Shown one piece after another: positions 43,785-53,671 of a stretch of 64,000 nucleotides of DNA; position 1 is the first letter of the stretch, and every line of letters begins with the position of its first letter. Position numbers and translations under genes: made by a program. Under the pieces are notes generated by a model. It did no database searches. It was not told the DNA's origin and was given only the letters and a program-made list of their open reading frames with translations. This DNA comes from Bythopirellula goksoeyrii (GTDB lineage: Bacteria > Planctomycetota > Planctomycetia > Pirellulales > Lacipirellulaceae), in the NCBI RefSeq assembly GCF_008065115.1, contig NZ_CP042913.1:2904695-2968694 (forward strand). The letters are read 5' to 3'.

Positions 43785-44271
43785 TGGCATGTGATATTGA
43801 TGTGACTTCTTCTCCAAACGGGCAATCTGCCGACGGGGAATCAAGCAGTTATTTGCGATGGTGCACTTAAATGTGGCGACCAGAAATGTATGGATTTCAC
43901 CAAGTACGGCCAAACCGACTCCCGAGTGGGTGAAAGAGCAATCCAAAGCAATTTTAGCTTACGCTTCACGGGAGGATCTTTCGGTCGACCTTGTAACTCG
44001 TGACCGGGATAACCTTTATCGAAAAGTGTTCGACGAGACGTGTACCAAACAGGGAGTCCGAGTCAAGACGCTGAGCTATCGCTCTCCCGTTCTCAACGCT
44101 TACGTGGAACGCTTTATTCAGTCGATTCAGGTGGAATGTTTGGACCATTTTCTGATCTTTGGCGAACCGCACCTGGATTATTTGGTTCGGGAATACGTCG
44201 AGCACTATCACTGGGAGCGGCCGCACCAGGGACTCGATAATCGGTTGATTTCAGGACAGCCACTGCCATGA
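43785..44271 (+). pseudogene. truncated DDE transposase (IS3/IS481-like integrase core)
   Basis: The readable frame gives CDFFSKR at about 43798, continues through ATG 43858 and ends at 44271. It contains the rve integrase core: first D in CDFF, second in TRDRDN, and E in NAYVERFIQSIQ, then HFLIFGEPHLDYLVREYVEHYHWERPHQGL. An in-frame TGA stop precedes the first motif and the N-terminal DNA-binding part is gone, so it is a 5'-truncated copy. No terminal repeats are seen. It marks the edge between the GTPase cluster and the exported-protein region. Confidence 0.78.
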
Positions 44272-44521
44272 TAACGTCCTAATTATTGCGCAGATTGAGA
44301 GGGCAGCACCTGCTTGGTAGGAATAATGACTGCCAATTCCACAACAAATCACCCATTACGAGCGAATGGATCAGGCTCGAAATTCCAATTTGCTCTGAAC
44401 CAGGACGAAAGCCCAAGCCAAACTGAGATCCCAGAGAAATCAGTGTGTTTGATAGATGGCTTGAGTTTTCTAAGAAAAGCCATTACTTGTTCGTCCTGCA
44501 CCACAGGCTTCATAGTCAGAA

Positions 44522-45532
44522 TCATTCTGGGATTCCCGAATAAACAATCTTGCCGTTATTTGTCCCTCCGACAATCGCCTTATGAGTGGGCTCGTTGATA
44601 AAGATCGCATGATCGATCCAGTCTTCCTTGCAATCGTGAAAAATGTTACCCAACGAAATCCACGAAGCCCCTAGATTCTCGGACAGGTAGAGTAATCTTG
44701 ATCCGGCATATGTAGAGTAAAGCACATTCTCACCTCCAGCCCAAACAAAATCGTCAGCGAATGGAGCTAAGTGTCCTTGGTCTTTCCAGGTTTCACCATT
44801 GTCATTGCTGGTAAGGATTATGCCTTTCTCCGTTCCAACTAGAATGGTATGGGGAGGGATATATTCAAATGCATACAGTTCGGAATTTGCCAAATGTCCC
44901 AGATCCTTCCAAGTCAATCCATCATCCTTTGACTTGTATACGTGTCCAGCCCACCCGTTAGCAACTACTCCATCTCCGACTTCCAAGAGACGATAAAGTG
45001 GCTTTGAAGAAATGGGACCGAGATCTGTCCACGAGTTGCCATTATCAAGCGATCGGTAAATATGTCCGCCCCGAGGTGCTGTATCCGTTACTATCAGAGT
45101 TCCCTTTGACGTAACAAGTAGACCGTAGGCATTGGCGAAAACAGGATTCTGAGCTCCCGACACCTTCCCCAAGTCTTCCCAAGTTTCTCCATAGTCTTCT
45201 GTACGCCAGACATGTGCTTGGTTGCCAGTCAGAAGAAAGCCAACGCCATCATGCCCGCTGGCTAAACATGTTATCAAGTCGGTACCGGTGATATTGCCAA
45301 CTCTAGCCCAAGTAATCCCATAATCTGAGCTTCGATAGATAACGCCTGGATCCGGGGCGCGGGTACCGGCCAGTACTACACCATTGCCGAAGTAGGCAAT
45401 TGCATCGATTCTTGAGCTAGGGCATATTTCGATAGACTTGAACTTGATCTCTGCACAATCGGCTGGGGAAGTGCAAGGCAGAACTAACACACAGAGAAGT
45501 AGGAGGGCTCGAAGTGCACAATAGACCATCAT
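44522..45532 (-). CDS. exported BNR/Ycf48-like beta-propeller protein
   Basis: A 336-residue secreted protein: signal peptide residues 1-27 (ALLLLCVLVLPC...DCA), then about seven repeats of the Asp-box type (YRSSDYGITW, WRTEDYGETWEDLG, YRSLDNGNSWTDLG, YKSKDDGLTWKDLG, TSNDNGETWKDQG). Such propellers occur in sialidases and in photosystem assembly factor Ycf48; no sialidase active-site arginines are evident, so a binding role is likelier. It lies beside two exported TIM-barrel proteins. Confidence 0.8.
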   Translation of the reverse strand: MMVYCALRALLLLCVLVLPCTSPADCAEIKFKSIEICPSSRIDAIAYFGNGVVLAGTRAPDPGVIYRSSDYGITWARVGNITGTDLITCLASGHDGVGFLLTGNQAHVWRTEDYGETWEDLGKVSGAQNPVFANAYGLLVTSKGTLIVTDTAPRGGHIYRSLDNGNSWTDLGPISSKPLYRLLEVGDGVVANGWAGHVYKSKDDGLTWKDLGHLANSELYAFEYIPPHTILVGTEKGIILTSNDNGETWKDQGHLAPFADDFVWAGGENVLYSTYAGSRLLYLSENLGASWISLGNIFHDCKEDWIDHAIFINEPTHKAIVGGTNNGKIVYSGIPE

Positions 45533-45566
45533 TGACTCGCTATTTGCCCAACCTTTGCTACTACTT

Positions 45567-47018
45567 CTACTTCAGTTCGAGTTTCTTCTTCATTTTTAGA
45601 TAGTACTCTCGATACGAATCATAGAGCTTGACTGCTTTTGGGCCACCAAGTTCGACCTCTGCTGAGGGACTTTCCATGTAGCCGAGAACTGTGTAGGTCG
45701 AGATGACATCGACGTACTTCTTCTCTATTTCAAGTTGTTGAAAAACACGGTCGAAACTAGGTGGATACGAATTGCCGTATGCTGGGCCATCCATTTGCCA
45801 GATTTCAAGGTTGGTCCAAAGGTGTTTATCAGTTCCGCGGTGGGCATTGGCGTAGGTAGAGTACACCTCTTCAAGTGTCTCGATTCGACGTTGGGGATCA
45901 AAAGTATTTTCGTAAGGCACGTAGCCAGATCCCACGGCATCCTGGTAGGCAATAATATCAACATCCGAGTCTTCGAGAGCCCCAGGAGGCAGGAGGGGGG
46001 TTCCTGAAGGTGAAATGAGTACTGGCTTGTCCGCCTCAAAAGTTCGCAGAAACTTAGTAATCGGGTTGTAGTATGATTTACTCGCTTGAGCGATATCGTT
46101 GGCCTCGTGCGAAAGATACCAACCGTAAAACGATGGCTCGTGCTTATAAAGAGCCCACAATTCGGTGGCGATTTTCATGCTATGGGCTAGAGCGGCCTCA
46201 TTTCGTTCACGATCATCGAATCCAGTCCACGTCAGCAGTAAGTCCGGACCTCGGCCTAAACCGACGATCACATGTTGTCCATTTTTCGAAGCTTGGTTGA
46301 GAATCGTCCCCACTACGTCGAATGAGACGGTACTGTCATCTTCCTCAAAAACCTGGCTGGGGTAATACATCCCATTATTGAGATAGACTGCCTCAGGATA
46401 GGAGATTATCAGACTGGTCATCCCAATCTTGTAACAGCTATCAATAGCATCTCGTAGATCCTGTTCAGTAGGTGGTCGCCGTTGTGACAATGCATCGGGG
46501 GTCATCACGCCCGGATCGATCCAACCTACCTGAAGCAATGGCACGGCAATAGAATCGCAAGCCACCACAGACAAAGGCCACTCGTCCGATTGAACGAGAC
46601 CCTCAGGACCAGTGACACGGCAAGTGATTTTGTTATCGCCAACGTAATCGGCGGTTGAAAGTCGATAGGAAAAGAGTTCTTGGCCATGGGCATTTACTTC
46701 TAACGGAGTTCCGACTAGAGGACGTATCTCTCCGTCGGCCATTTCAAGCGATAACACGAGATTGACAATCGTGGAAGTCGTGGAGTGATTCCGAACAGCG
46801 ACCCGAATCTCGATCTCCACCTTGTCCGAGACCAGCGCAGGAGGGATAACTGTCATGCTTGAACTGAACGTTGGCTTTTCCTTGGACTCTTTATTAGGTT
46901 GTTCGGCTAAGCAGTTCTGGATGACATAGAACGAAATAGCGAGGAAAGAGAGCCTCAGAACCGACCAAGGTGATCGACAAACAAACTTTTCCAAACCATT
47001 CATATGCGAAAAAACCAT
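45567..47018 (-). CDS. exported DUF4434-like TIM-barrel protein
   Basis: A 483-residue secreted protein: N-terminal hydrophobic export signal, a beta-sandwich near 60-150, then a TIM-barrel-like domain with SLIISYPEAVY, HVIVGLGRGPDLLL, SFYGWYLSHEANDI, DKPVLISPSGTP and KHLWTNLEIW. The GWYLSHEA segment with Glu and TNLEIW with Glu suggest a glycoside-hydrolase-type pair. It is about half identical by eye to the barrel part of the next gene but lacks its C-terminal lectin-like, dockerin and PEP-CTERM parts. Substrate unknown. ATG 47003 is an alternative start. Confidence 0.7.
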   Translation of the reverse strand: MVFSHMNGLEKFVCRSPWSVLRLSFLAISFYVIQNCLAEQPNKESKEKPTFSSSMTVIPPALVSDKVEIEIRVAVRNHSTTSTIVNLVLSLEMADGEIRPLVGTPLEVNAHGQELFSYRLSTADYVGDNKITCRVTGPEGLVQSDEWPLSVVACDSIAVPLLQVGWIDPGVMTPDALSQRRPPTEQDLRDAIDSCYKIGMTSLIISYPEAVYLNNGMYYPSQVFEEDDSTVSFDVVGTILNQASKNGQHVIVGLGRGPDLLLTWTGFDDRERNEAALAHSMKIATELWALYKHEPSFYGWYLSHEANDIAQASKSYYNPITKFLRTFEADKPVLISPSGTPLLPPGALEDSDVDIIAYQDAVGSGYVPYENTFDPQRRIETLEEVYSTYANAHRGTDKHLWTNLEIWQMDGPAYGNSYPPSFDRVFQQLEIEKKYVDVISTYTVLGYMESPSAEVELGGPKAVKLYDSYREYYLKMKKKLELK

Positions 47019-47045
47019 TATCGATTTTTCAGATGCTGCAAAAGA

Positions 47046-49193
47046 TCAAACCAAGTTCTCCCGCCCCGAACGACTTGGTGCTAGAAAAGCAATAGCCAGT
47101 CCGAACAGCAGCATGAAACTCGCTGGCTCTGGGACCACGGTCAAGTTAGTCAAAGGAAGCAATGAACTTCCCAAGTTTCTCTGCCACACCAGGAAGTCCG
47201 CAGCATCGGTATCGCCGTCGTCGTCAGCATCCGATCCGTTGCCATTTCCATAGTCCGATTGCCATTTCAGTAAGTCGGCGTCGTCGACGACGAAATCACC
47301 GTTAAAGTCGCCTGGGAGTTCTGGAAAATCAGGTCCGACCAGTGAGACTCCGTCAATCAAATAGTGTCCCGTTCCCACCCCAAATGAATTGTCTTGGATG
47401 GCAAACACGAGTCTCGCAATGGTGGCACCAGCCGGGGCGGTTATGAACGCACTCTGCAGGTCCCATTCAGTATCACTAAACAAGAGAGATGTGGAATCGA
47501 GGATCGTGGCTGAACCTGAATCAGAAAGCATCCAGACCTGAGCTGCCAGCCAACCGTCGGAAGGATCACTTACAAGTTCTTTAACAAAAGCAGAAAACTT
47601 ATATTCTGCACCGGCCAGAACAGAGAAGTCCTGAGTGAGCCAGGGTAAACCACTGTTGGAACCAATATCCAAACTCACAGAAGTGTCACTGCCAGAAGCA
47701 CCATCATTCGAAAGTGAAACGACTTGATTGACGCCATTGCCTGCAAACTGCCAATCCAAAGGCTGGCTGCCGCCAGCAGCAAGTCCTTGCTCGAAGCCAG
47801 GATTGTCGGCGTAGTTCACTGTCTTGAGGCCCTGTACGATCTGCTCGTAGTAGTCCTGATAGTCCTCATAGAGATTCAACGCCTTCTGTCCCCCAAGGAA
47901 AACAGTGGTATCCGGATGCTCGAAAAATCCGAGCCATTCGTACGAAGAAATACTATCAACATAGTTCTTTTCTATTTCGATTTGTTGCAGCAATCGACTA
48001 AAATCTGTCGCGTAGGCATTTGAATAGGTGGGGCCATTCATCTGCCAAGATTCAAGATTTGTCCAAAGATGTTTGTCGACACCTGTGTGCGCGGCTTGAT
48101 AGGAATCGTACACAGCTTCAAGCATGTCAATCCGCTGTTGTGGGTCATAAGTGTACTCTCCCGGTATGTATCCAGCCCCTACCGCATCCTGATACGCGAA
48201 AATATCAACATGCGAATCAGCCAAGATCGAGGGAGAAATAATAGGAGTCCCTGACGGAGAGACCATCACCGGCTTGTCTGCTTCAAACTCTCTTAAAATA
48301 TCCGTCATGGGGTTGTAATACGCATCACTTGCTTGTTGGATGTCATTGGCTTCATGGGCCAAGTACCAACCGTAGAACGATGGTTCATGGCTGTAGAGGT
48401 CCCACAATTCCGTGGCAAGCTGTGTTCCATGGTCCAATGCCGCTGCGATACGGGTGGGATCGTCAAACCCGTTCCAAGTCAAATAGAGGTCATCTCCTCG
48501 GCCCAGGCCGACAAATACTTTTTGCCCATTAAGCGAGGCTTGATTGAGAATTGTTCCCACGACGTCAAAACTGGCAATGCTTCCATAGTGCTGACTTGGA
48601 TAGAAAGTTCCCCAGTTATTGAGAATGTACTCCGAGTAACTGATAATCAGCGTGTCAACTCCCACGTCGTGAGCCGCATCAATACTGTCACGAACATCCT
48701 GCGCAGTGACTGGTCGAGTCTGGAAATAGATGCCAGGCAAGATTGCACCGGGATCAATCCATACTGAAGAAAGTGTCGGAACTGCCCGTGTGTTACTAGC
48801 GACAACTTGAAAGGAAGACTCTCCCATCAATTGAGGACCAGTCGTGGGCGTTACACGGTACTTGATGGTGTTTTTGCCAGCATGGCCTCCCGTCGGGACC
48901 CATTCTGAATAGAGTGATTGCCCATTGGCGGGAACAATGACATTGGTAGTGGTGATTGCCTCAATCCCTAAAGGAGAGTCGCGAAAGAGTTCCAGGCTAT
49001 AGCTCTGTGAAGTGCTGGCTGAATTTCGAATCGAGACTCTGGTTTCTACTCGCGTAAGATCGGTTACAGGTCCTGGGGCAACTACGCTCATACTTGCGGA
49101 ATTTGCGTAAACTTGCCTTATTGGCGCAACTGAAGATGCAACCAATAGGAGTAGAAACAGGAGAATCGAGGGCCCGAGGCAAGCTCTTTTCAT
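47046..49193 (-). CDS. exported DUF4434-like protein with lectin-like, dockerin-like and PEP-CTERM domains
   Basis: A 715-residue paralogue of the preceding feature with added parts: signal peptide 1-28; beta-sandwich; TIM-barrel domain (TLIISYSEYIL, KVFVGLGRGDDLYLTW, SFYGWYLAHEANDI, KHLWTNLESWQ); a carbohydrate-binding-like jelly roll near 460-620 (NPGFEQGL...SGLPWLTQDFSV...GHYLIDGVSLV); a dockerin-like pair (DFNGDFVVDDADLLKWQ and DADDDGDTDAADFLVWQ); and VPEPASFMLLFGLAIAFL with an Arg-rich end, a PEP-CTERM signal. It is likely a surface or secreted glycoside-acting protein. The start at 49193 fits the signal peptide. Confidence 0.75.
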   Translation of the reverse strand: MKRACLGPSILLFLLLLVASSVAPIRQVYANSASMSVVAPGPVTDLTRVETRVSIRNSASTSQSYSLELFRDSPLGIEAITTTNVIVPANGQSLYSEWVPTGGHAGKNTIKYRVTPTTGPQLMGESSFQVVASNTRAVPTLSSVWIDPGAILPGIYFQTRPVTAQDVRDSIDAAHDVGVDTLIISYSEYILNNWGTFYPSQHYGSIASFDVVGTILNQASLNGQKVFVGLGRGDDLYLTWNGFDDPTRIAAALDHGTQLATELWDLYSHEPSFYGWYLAHEANDIQQASDAYYNPMTDILREFEADKPVMVSPSGTPIISPSILADSHVDIFAYQDAVGAGYIPGEYTYDPQQRIDMLEAVYDSYQAAHTGVDKHLWTNLESWQMNGPTYSNAYATDFSRLLQQIEIEKNYVDSISSYEWLGFFEHPDTTVFLGGQKALNLYEDYQDYYEQIVQGLKTVNYADNPGFEQGLAAGGSQPLDWQFAGNGVNQVVSLSNDGASGSDTSVSLDIGSNSGLPWLTQDFSVLAGAEYKFSAFVKELVSDPSDGWLAAQVWMLSDSGSATILDSTSLLFSDTEWDLQSAFITAPAGATIARLVFAIQDNSFGVGTGHYLIDGVSLVGPDFPELPGDFNGDFVVDDADLLKWQSDYGNGNGSDADDDGDTDAADFLVWQRNLGSSLLPLTNLTVVPEPASFMLLFGLAIAFLAPSRSGRENLV

Positions 49194-49273
49194 GTCAAAA
49201 TCTGCTTGAGTATTCAATAATTCGTGCAAAGGACGTGAACACTAGAAAGTATAACCGCATTTATGCAAAAGAG

Positions 49274-50527
49274 TTACAGATTGGCACTATTCATAGTATC
49301 TGATACCGAATCCGATAGGTTGTTCGGAATAACTACCTGAGATTCCTCAAAACCAGACTTAAACGAATGCAGCATGATTTGCTTGTAAACCTCTACAGCC
49401 TGAGCAACTTCAGATAGTGCTACTCTTTCATCAATCGCATGAGCAAAACTAATATCCCCTGGTCCCAACACGACTGCGGGACACAAGTTACTTACCCAAG
49501 CTGCATCCGTTCCGTAAGGTTCTCCGCGAAGTGCCACTCGACTAGAGACATTTTCATGGCAAATCTCAAGCAAGTCCTGACAAAAAGGAAGTTTTGGATC
49601 CGTACTCAAGGCAGGCGTCATCAGTTGCAGTGGACTGTGTGAAATCTGCCATTCGAGAGTTTCCAAGTATTCCACCAATGTCTCAAACTCACGAGCAGGA
49701 TCCATATTTGGCAAAATCCGGAAATCAATTGCTGCCTTACATTCATCTGCCGTCGCATTTCTGGTTCGACCTCCCTCTATCATAGTTACCGTGATCGTAG
49801 GCCCTGTCATATACCGACTGCGGTACGTCGCCTGCAAGCGATTTTGGTAAGTTTGGAGAGCCGACACCACTTCTGTCATTCCTAGAATTGCGTTGGTTCC
49901 AAGTTCAGGTCGGCAGGTATGGGCACTCGTGCCATGAACGACAATATCCCAACGAATGGTTCCCTTATGCTGAACCACGGGGGATAGTCTTGTTGGCTCA
50001 CCAAAAATGGCATAAGCAAGGTCGGGATGAGAATTCTCAACGAAATGGCGGATTCCTGTCTGGGCATTTTCCTCGTCCCCTGCACAAAGCAGGACTATGG
50101 GTATGGGAGGCTCAGCTCCTGCTTCGAGAATCTCAAGTAAAGCCAGAATCATGGCGGCGAGGCTTCCTTTATCATCACAGGCTCCTCGACCAATGAGACA
50201 GCCATCTTCGACCACCGGAACAAGGGCCCGATCACGCCAGTCGTCAGCAGGTACAGTATCGATATGGGACTCAAACAATCCTACTGGACATCCTTGGGTG
50301 TCTCCAAAGCAAATGATCAGATTCTCATGAAACGCACTGCAGGTTTGCCTTTGTAACGACACCTTGTTCCTGTACGGTGCAAATAGCTTCTCGATAAACT
50401 CGATCGATTCACGCTCTACTGGTTGGGATCGCGAATAGGGGCGACCCATTGGATTGATCGAATCAAGACTTACGAGACTGGAGAGTAACTCCGTCACACG
50501 AGTTAAGCGTTGAGAGTCACTTCTCAT
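49274..50527 (-). CDS. M20 family zinc peptidase/deacylase
   Basis: A 417-residue cytoplasmic hydrolase of the ArgE/DapE/CPG2 type. Metal-site motifs: ESHIDTVP near 82-89, RGACDDKGSL near 108-117 (Asp bridging the two zincs), CAGDEENAQTG near 145-155 (catalytic Glu and ligand Glu), EPT near 177 and a late His (SFAHAIDERV). The inserted dimer domain starts at HGTSAHTCRPELG. Family enzymes cleave N-acyl amino acids or dipeptides. It overlaps the aldolase-family gene by ATGA, so both act in one pathway, probably release and then cleavage of a hydroxy-amino acid (inference). Confidence 0.85.
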   Translation of the reverse strand: MRSDSQRLTRVTELLSSLVSLDSINPMGRPYSRSQPVERESIEFIEKLFAPYRNKVSLQRQTCSAFHENLIICFGDTQGCPVGLFESHIDTVPADDWRDRALVPVVEDGCLIGRGACDDKGSLAAMILALLEILEAGAEPPIPIVLLCAGDEENAQTGIRHFVENSHPDLAYAIFGEPTRLSPVVQHKGTIRWDIVVHGTSAHTCRPELGTNAILGMTEVVSALQTYQNRLQATYRSRYMTGPTITVTMIEGGRTRNATADECKAAIDFRILPNMDPAREFETLVEYLETLEWQISHSPLQLMTPALSTDPKLPFCQDLLEICHENVSSRVALRGEPYGTDAAWVSNLCPAVVLGPGDISFAHAIDERVALSEVAQAVEVYKQIMLHSFKSGFEESQVVIPNNLSDSVSDTMNSANL

Positions 50528-51573
50528 GCCAATACCTCCTCTTTACACAGTACCTTCTTAACACGATCGACGACCTCTTCGATTGTGCCATCGTCATGGT
50601 GAAGATTGGTGCACATTCGAATATGATGAGGTGGGCGTGTACTGACAATTACTCCCGATTCTTTGAGACGACTAGTCAATTCGCTTGTCGACATTCCTGA
50701 TTCGCTGTGGTCGATATAAACCATGTTGGATTCGACTGTTTCCATGTCGACGGATAGACCAGGTAACCCATTGATCATTTCAGCCAAACGCCTAGCACGT
50801 TGATGATCTTCTCGGAGACGCTCGACGTTGTTTTGAAGAGCATAGATGCCTGCAGCGGCAATTACTCCTGCTTGTCGCATTCCTCCGCCTAAGCGTTTGC
50901 GCGCTCGATCTACTTTGCCAATGAATTCCTTGCTGCCTGCGACGAAAGAACCCAGTGGACATCCAAGGCCCTTAGTCAAGCAGACTTGAATTGAATCGAC
51001 GTTCTCGGTGAAGTCTGAAGCGCGCACTCCTGCAGCGGCTGCTGCATTGAAAATGCGAGCACCATCAAGATGGACTGCCAATCCATGTTCCCTCGCTACT
51101 TGGCAGAGTTCATTGTGTAATTGCAATGGGACAACGCGGCCACCACTCCGATTGTGAGTATTCTCAAGACAAAGTAGACGGCACTCGGGATAATGCAGAT
51201 TTGGTTTGCGAATCTTTCCCGCAAGTTCCTCAGGATCGATCATGCCTTGGTGGCTGGGAACGGGCATCGGCATTAGTCCAGCAATATTAGCTAACCCTCC
51301 CACTTCGTAGTAGAAAATATGGGAATCTGGGTCCAATATAACTTCGTCGCCTGGGTTGCCATGAGCCATTAGCGCTGTCAGGTTTCCCATATTGCCACTA
51401 AGAACTAATAAAGCTGCTTCCATGCCTACCATCTCAGCGGCAAGCTTTTCAAACTCCTTCACGGTGGGATCTTCACCATAAGTATCATCTCCTAGCTGTG
51501 CATGAAGAATCGCGTCGAGCATGCCCGCGGAAGGAAGAGTCTGAGTGTCGCTACGTATGTTAATGATTTCCAT
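50524..51573 (-). CDS. threonine aldolase family PLP enzyme
   Basis: A 349-residue fold-type I PLP enzyme: INIRSDTQTLP at the start, GDDTYGEDPTV near 28-38, the HLDGARIFNAA segment near 170-180 with the cofactor Asp, and the PLP lysine in SIQVCLTKGLGCPLGS near 200. These are the marks of low-specificity threonine aldolases, which split beta-hydroxy amino acids to glycine and an aldehyde. The real substrate may be another beta-hydroxy amino acid given the M20 and kinase neighbours. Start ATG 51573 is clear. Length is normal for the family. Confidence 0.88.
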   Translation of the reverse strand: MEIINIRSDTQTLPSAGMLDAILHAQLGDDTYGEDPTVKEFEKLAAEMVGMEAALLVLSGNMGNLTALMAHGNPGDEVILDPDSHIFYYEVGGLANIAGLMPMPVPSHQGMIDPEELAGKIRKPNLHYPECRLLCLENTHNRSGGRVVPLQLHNELCQVAREHGLAVHLDGARIFNAAAAAGVRASDFTENVDSIQVCLTKGLGCPLGSFVAGSKEFIGKVDRARKRLGGGMRQAGVIAAAGIYALQNNVERLREDHQRARRLAEMINGLPGLSVDMETVESNMVYIDHSESGMSTSELTSRLKESGVIVSTRPPHHIRMCTNLHHDDGTIEEVVDRVKKVLCKEEVLA

Positions 51574-51645
51574 AATTAGTTTCCTTTCATACGTTCTTGC
51601 TTTGAGTTATCTAGGACCCGGAGTGCTACGTAGAAAAACACTCTC

Positions 51646-52707
51646 TCAGTTAAGTTCGATTTGCTCCATCATCTCGATCCGCAGGCCAATTAATTCACTG
51701 TATTCCTGGTCCTGTGCAGAATCCAGGCTCCTGACTAACTGCATGCGTTGCCGCAGATCTTCAAGTTGGCGCGCTAGGCAGCATGTCGGCACTAAGTCTT
51801 TCTCTTGCTGAGTGAGTGGTATCTCTATCACTTCAGAATATCCAGAAAGGTAGCTGGCCACATGGTCAACACGGAAGCGATTAAAATCTGGGTGACCTGA
51901 GGGACAGCGATTTAGTACATCTCCAAGTGCATCATAGATCCTATGTCCAAAGTGAACACAATCCCAATCTATAAAGTTACAAACACTTGACTCATCCAAA
52001 ACCAGATTCACTGGCGAAATGTCTCCATGAACAATCTGCGTTGAAACAGATTGGATATCATGTTTCTTCAGTGAGGCCACCAATCGCTTCCACTGCTCAT
52101 CAACTGCACTCTCATTCAACAAGAACCTGGAGGCCGACTCACTCTCTAAAGAGGTTCGTGACTTTCGAATCTCGTCCATCGATTTTTGCCAATTCTTGTA
52201 AAGAAGATTGACCCGATTCAATCGAATGGGGGGAAGATCGTCCAGTAAGTCAGGGTCCCCTCCGGGCCGTGCCTGTGCAAGAGAATTGTGTAGCCTAGCT
52301 ACTTGCTTTCCAAGACTTACAAGGAACCCAGGATCTTTCTCACACCTCTGATGCCAAGTAATCCAATCAACAACTTCTCCTGGAACGTATTTATGCAGCG
52401 CGAAAACCCCAATTCCACCAGGTAAGGGAGTGCTCCAGCTTCCATCCAAAGTTTGAACTACTGATGAGCACGGTACTCCACGAGTGGTAGCAGCAGCAAT
52501 CGATTCCGCCTGAAACCGAAATGCCTCCTCACTAGCGCGAAATCTATGCGTTCGCAATAAAAACTCACCTGTATCGCAAGTCAGCAACACCGGTCGCGAA
52601 AACATTCCTCCACTCAGGACCCGCTCTTTCTGGATCATGCCCAGCTCAAAGCGATCCAGAAATGCGAGCTGGCTCTCATCGAGTTGTGAGGACTTCGTAC
52701 TAATCAT
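51646..52707 (-). CDS. APH-fold phosphotransferase
   Basis: A 353-residue kinase of the aminoglycoside phosphotransferase/choline kinase superfamily. The ATP site is less obvious (VLSGGMFSRPVLLTC...FLLRTHR with the lysine position altered), while the catalytic loop VHGDISPVNLV near 235-245 and FIDWDCVHFG near 255-264 are clear. Relatives phosphorylate hydroxylysine, homoserine or choline. In a likely amino-acid catabolic operon it may activate a hydroxy-amino acid (inference). The ATG at 52707 overlaps the upstream stop by eight bases; a TTG at 52719 is less likely. Confidence 0.78.
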   Translation of the reverse strand: MISTKSSQLDESQLAFLDRFELGMIQKERVLSGGMFSRPVLLTCDTGEFLLRTHRFRASEEAFRFQAESIAAATTRGVPCSSVVQTLDGSWSTPLPGGIGVFALHKYVPGEVVDWITWHQRCEKDPGFLVSLGKQVARLHNSLAQARPGGDPDLLDDLPPIRLNRVNLLYKNWQKSMDEIRKSRTSLESESASRFLLNESAVDEQWKRLVASLKKHDIQSVSTQIVHGDISPVNLVLDESSVCNFIDWDCVHFGHRIYDALGDVLNRCPSGHPDFNRFRVDHVASYLSGYSEVIEIPLTQQEKDLVPTCCLARQLEDLRQRMQLVRSLDSAQDQEYSELIGLRIEMMEQIELN

Positions 52708-53158
52708 CAACCTTCTCAATTCGCAAAGGCTTTACACCTTCACGGCGCATGCGCCGACAAACCGCAAAAAAGTCATCGGCATCAGATGAGAACTCGGCAA
52801 ATATGTTTACTTCAAAAGGGCCGCCCCACATGCGTGGTTCTGCATCGATGTCGTAAAACCAACAGATCTCCGCGAAATCCTCTTCAACACCATACACTGA
52901 GCCAGCTGCCATCCAAGTGAACCCGACTTGGCCCTTGGAAACAGACGAAGTAGCATTTTCGGGATCAACACGTATCAAAGTTTCCAAAATCTGTACACAT
53001 TCGCTCCCGGAGTAGATGCCATGGTGTGACTTTCCTACAGAGGGCAGTACATTGCAAACCTCAGAGCAAGTCTTCGGTGCTACTTCCCACAAGAGGTTGG
53101 CACGCGCAGCGGCTTGTTCTTCGAAAAAGGTAAACAGGAGTGCTGCAGGCTGGTTCAT
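52700..53158 (-). CDS. hypothetical protein in the GntR operon
   Basis: A 152-residue soluble protein, not recognised. It shows a Trp-containing N-terminal helix (FFEEQAAARANLLWEV), a CSEVCN motif, and aromatic beta strands (GFTWMAAGSVYGVEEDF, ICWFYDIDAEPRMWGGPF). It overlaps the kinase gene by eight bases and lies about 16 bases from the lipoprotein gene, so it is probably expressed with both. Confidence 0.5.
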   Translation of the reverse strand: MNQPAALLFTFFEEQAAARANLLWEVAPKTCSEVCNVLPSVGKSHHGIYSGSECVQILETLIRVDPENATSSVSKGQVGFTWMAAGSVYGVEEDFAEICWFYDIDAEPRMWGGPFEVNIFAEFSSDADDFFAVCRRMRREGVKPLRIEKVDD

Positions 53159-53174
53159 AGAAATGCTTAGCTAC

Positions 53175-53633
53175 TTAAAGGGAAAAATCGAGAGTTGTGT
53201 TTTCAGGAGAAATATTTGCTACCAATTCGCTGTTACTATTAAACTTTGCTGGGAGGAAAGGTTCTTTCTGTTGCATCGTCCCCCTGCTCCCCTCTTTACG
53301 ATCTGGTGACAGAAGGTTGGGCACTTCAACACCAGTTGATTTGTAGGCTTGTATTTCAACACGGTATTGCCCACCAACATTTGGGCTATCCGATGAGATA
53401 GAGTATTCCCCATTGACGATTTCAGCAGCAAGCGTCTTGTTTATTGAGTTTTCAATAGGGATGAACGTAATGGTACCATCTTTAATCGGGCTGCCTTGAT
53501 AAGTGACTGCTCCATGAGCAATCACTCGATTTTCCACAGAGCGATCGCACCCCATTAGTGCAATGCTAGGTAGTAATGCTCCTAACACAAAAACACACCG
53601 GTCTCGCACTCTGAGGTCGAACTGTTGTTTCAT
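53175..53633 (-). CDS. planctomycete transthyretin-like lipoprotein
   Basis: A 152-residue predicted lipoprotein: signal peptide with lipobox LMGC, then a single beta-sandwich of the carboxypeptidase-regulatory/transthyretin kind (GAVTYQGSPIKDGTITFIPI, GEYSISSD, GGQYRVEIQAYKSTG). These proteins regularly follow DUF1559 genes in planctomycetes, as here. ATG 53633 is used; a GTG at 53675 overlaps the DUF1559 stop (GTGA) and could be used by coupling. Role unknown, probably envelope-associated. Confidence 0.8.
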   Translation of the reverse strand: MKQQFDLRVRDRCVFVLGALLPSIALMGCDRSVENRVIAHGAVTYQGSPIKDGTITFIPIENSINKTLAAEIVNGEYSISSDSPNVGGQYRVEIQAYKSTGVEVPNLLSPDRKEGSRGTMQQKEPFLPAKFNSNSELVANISPENTTLDFSL

Positions 53634-53671
53634 GGTAATCTGATACGTCTTAATTGGAGCAGCAAAGATTC

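Noticed and set aside
44314..44598. 94-codon plus-strand frame between the IS remnant and the BNR gene
   Set aside because: Starts at a GTG without a ribosome site, overlaps the 3' end of the BNR gene and resembles nothing known.
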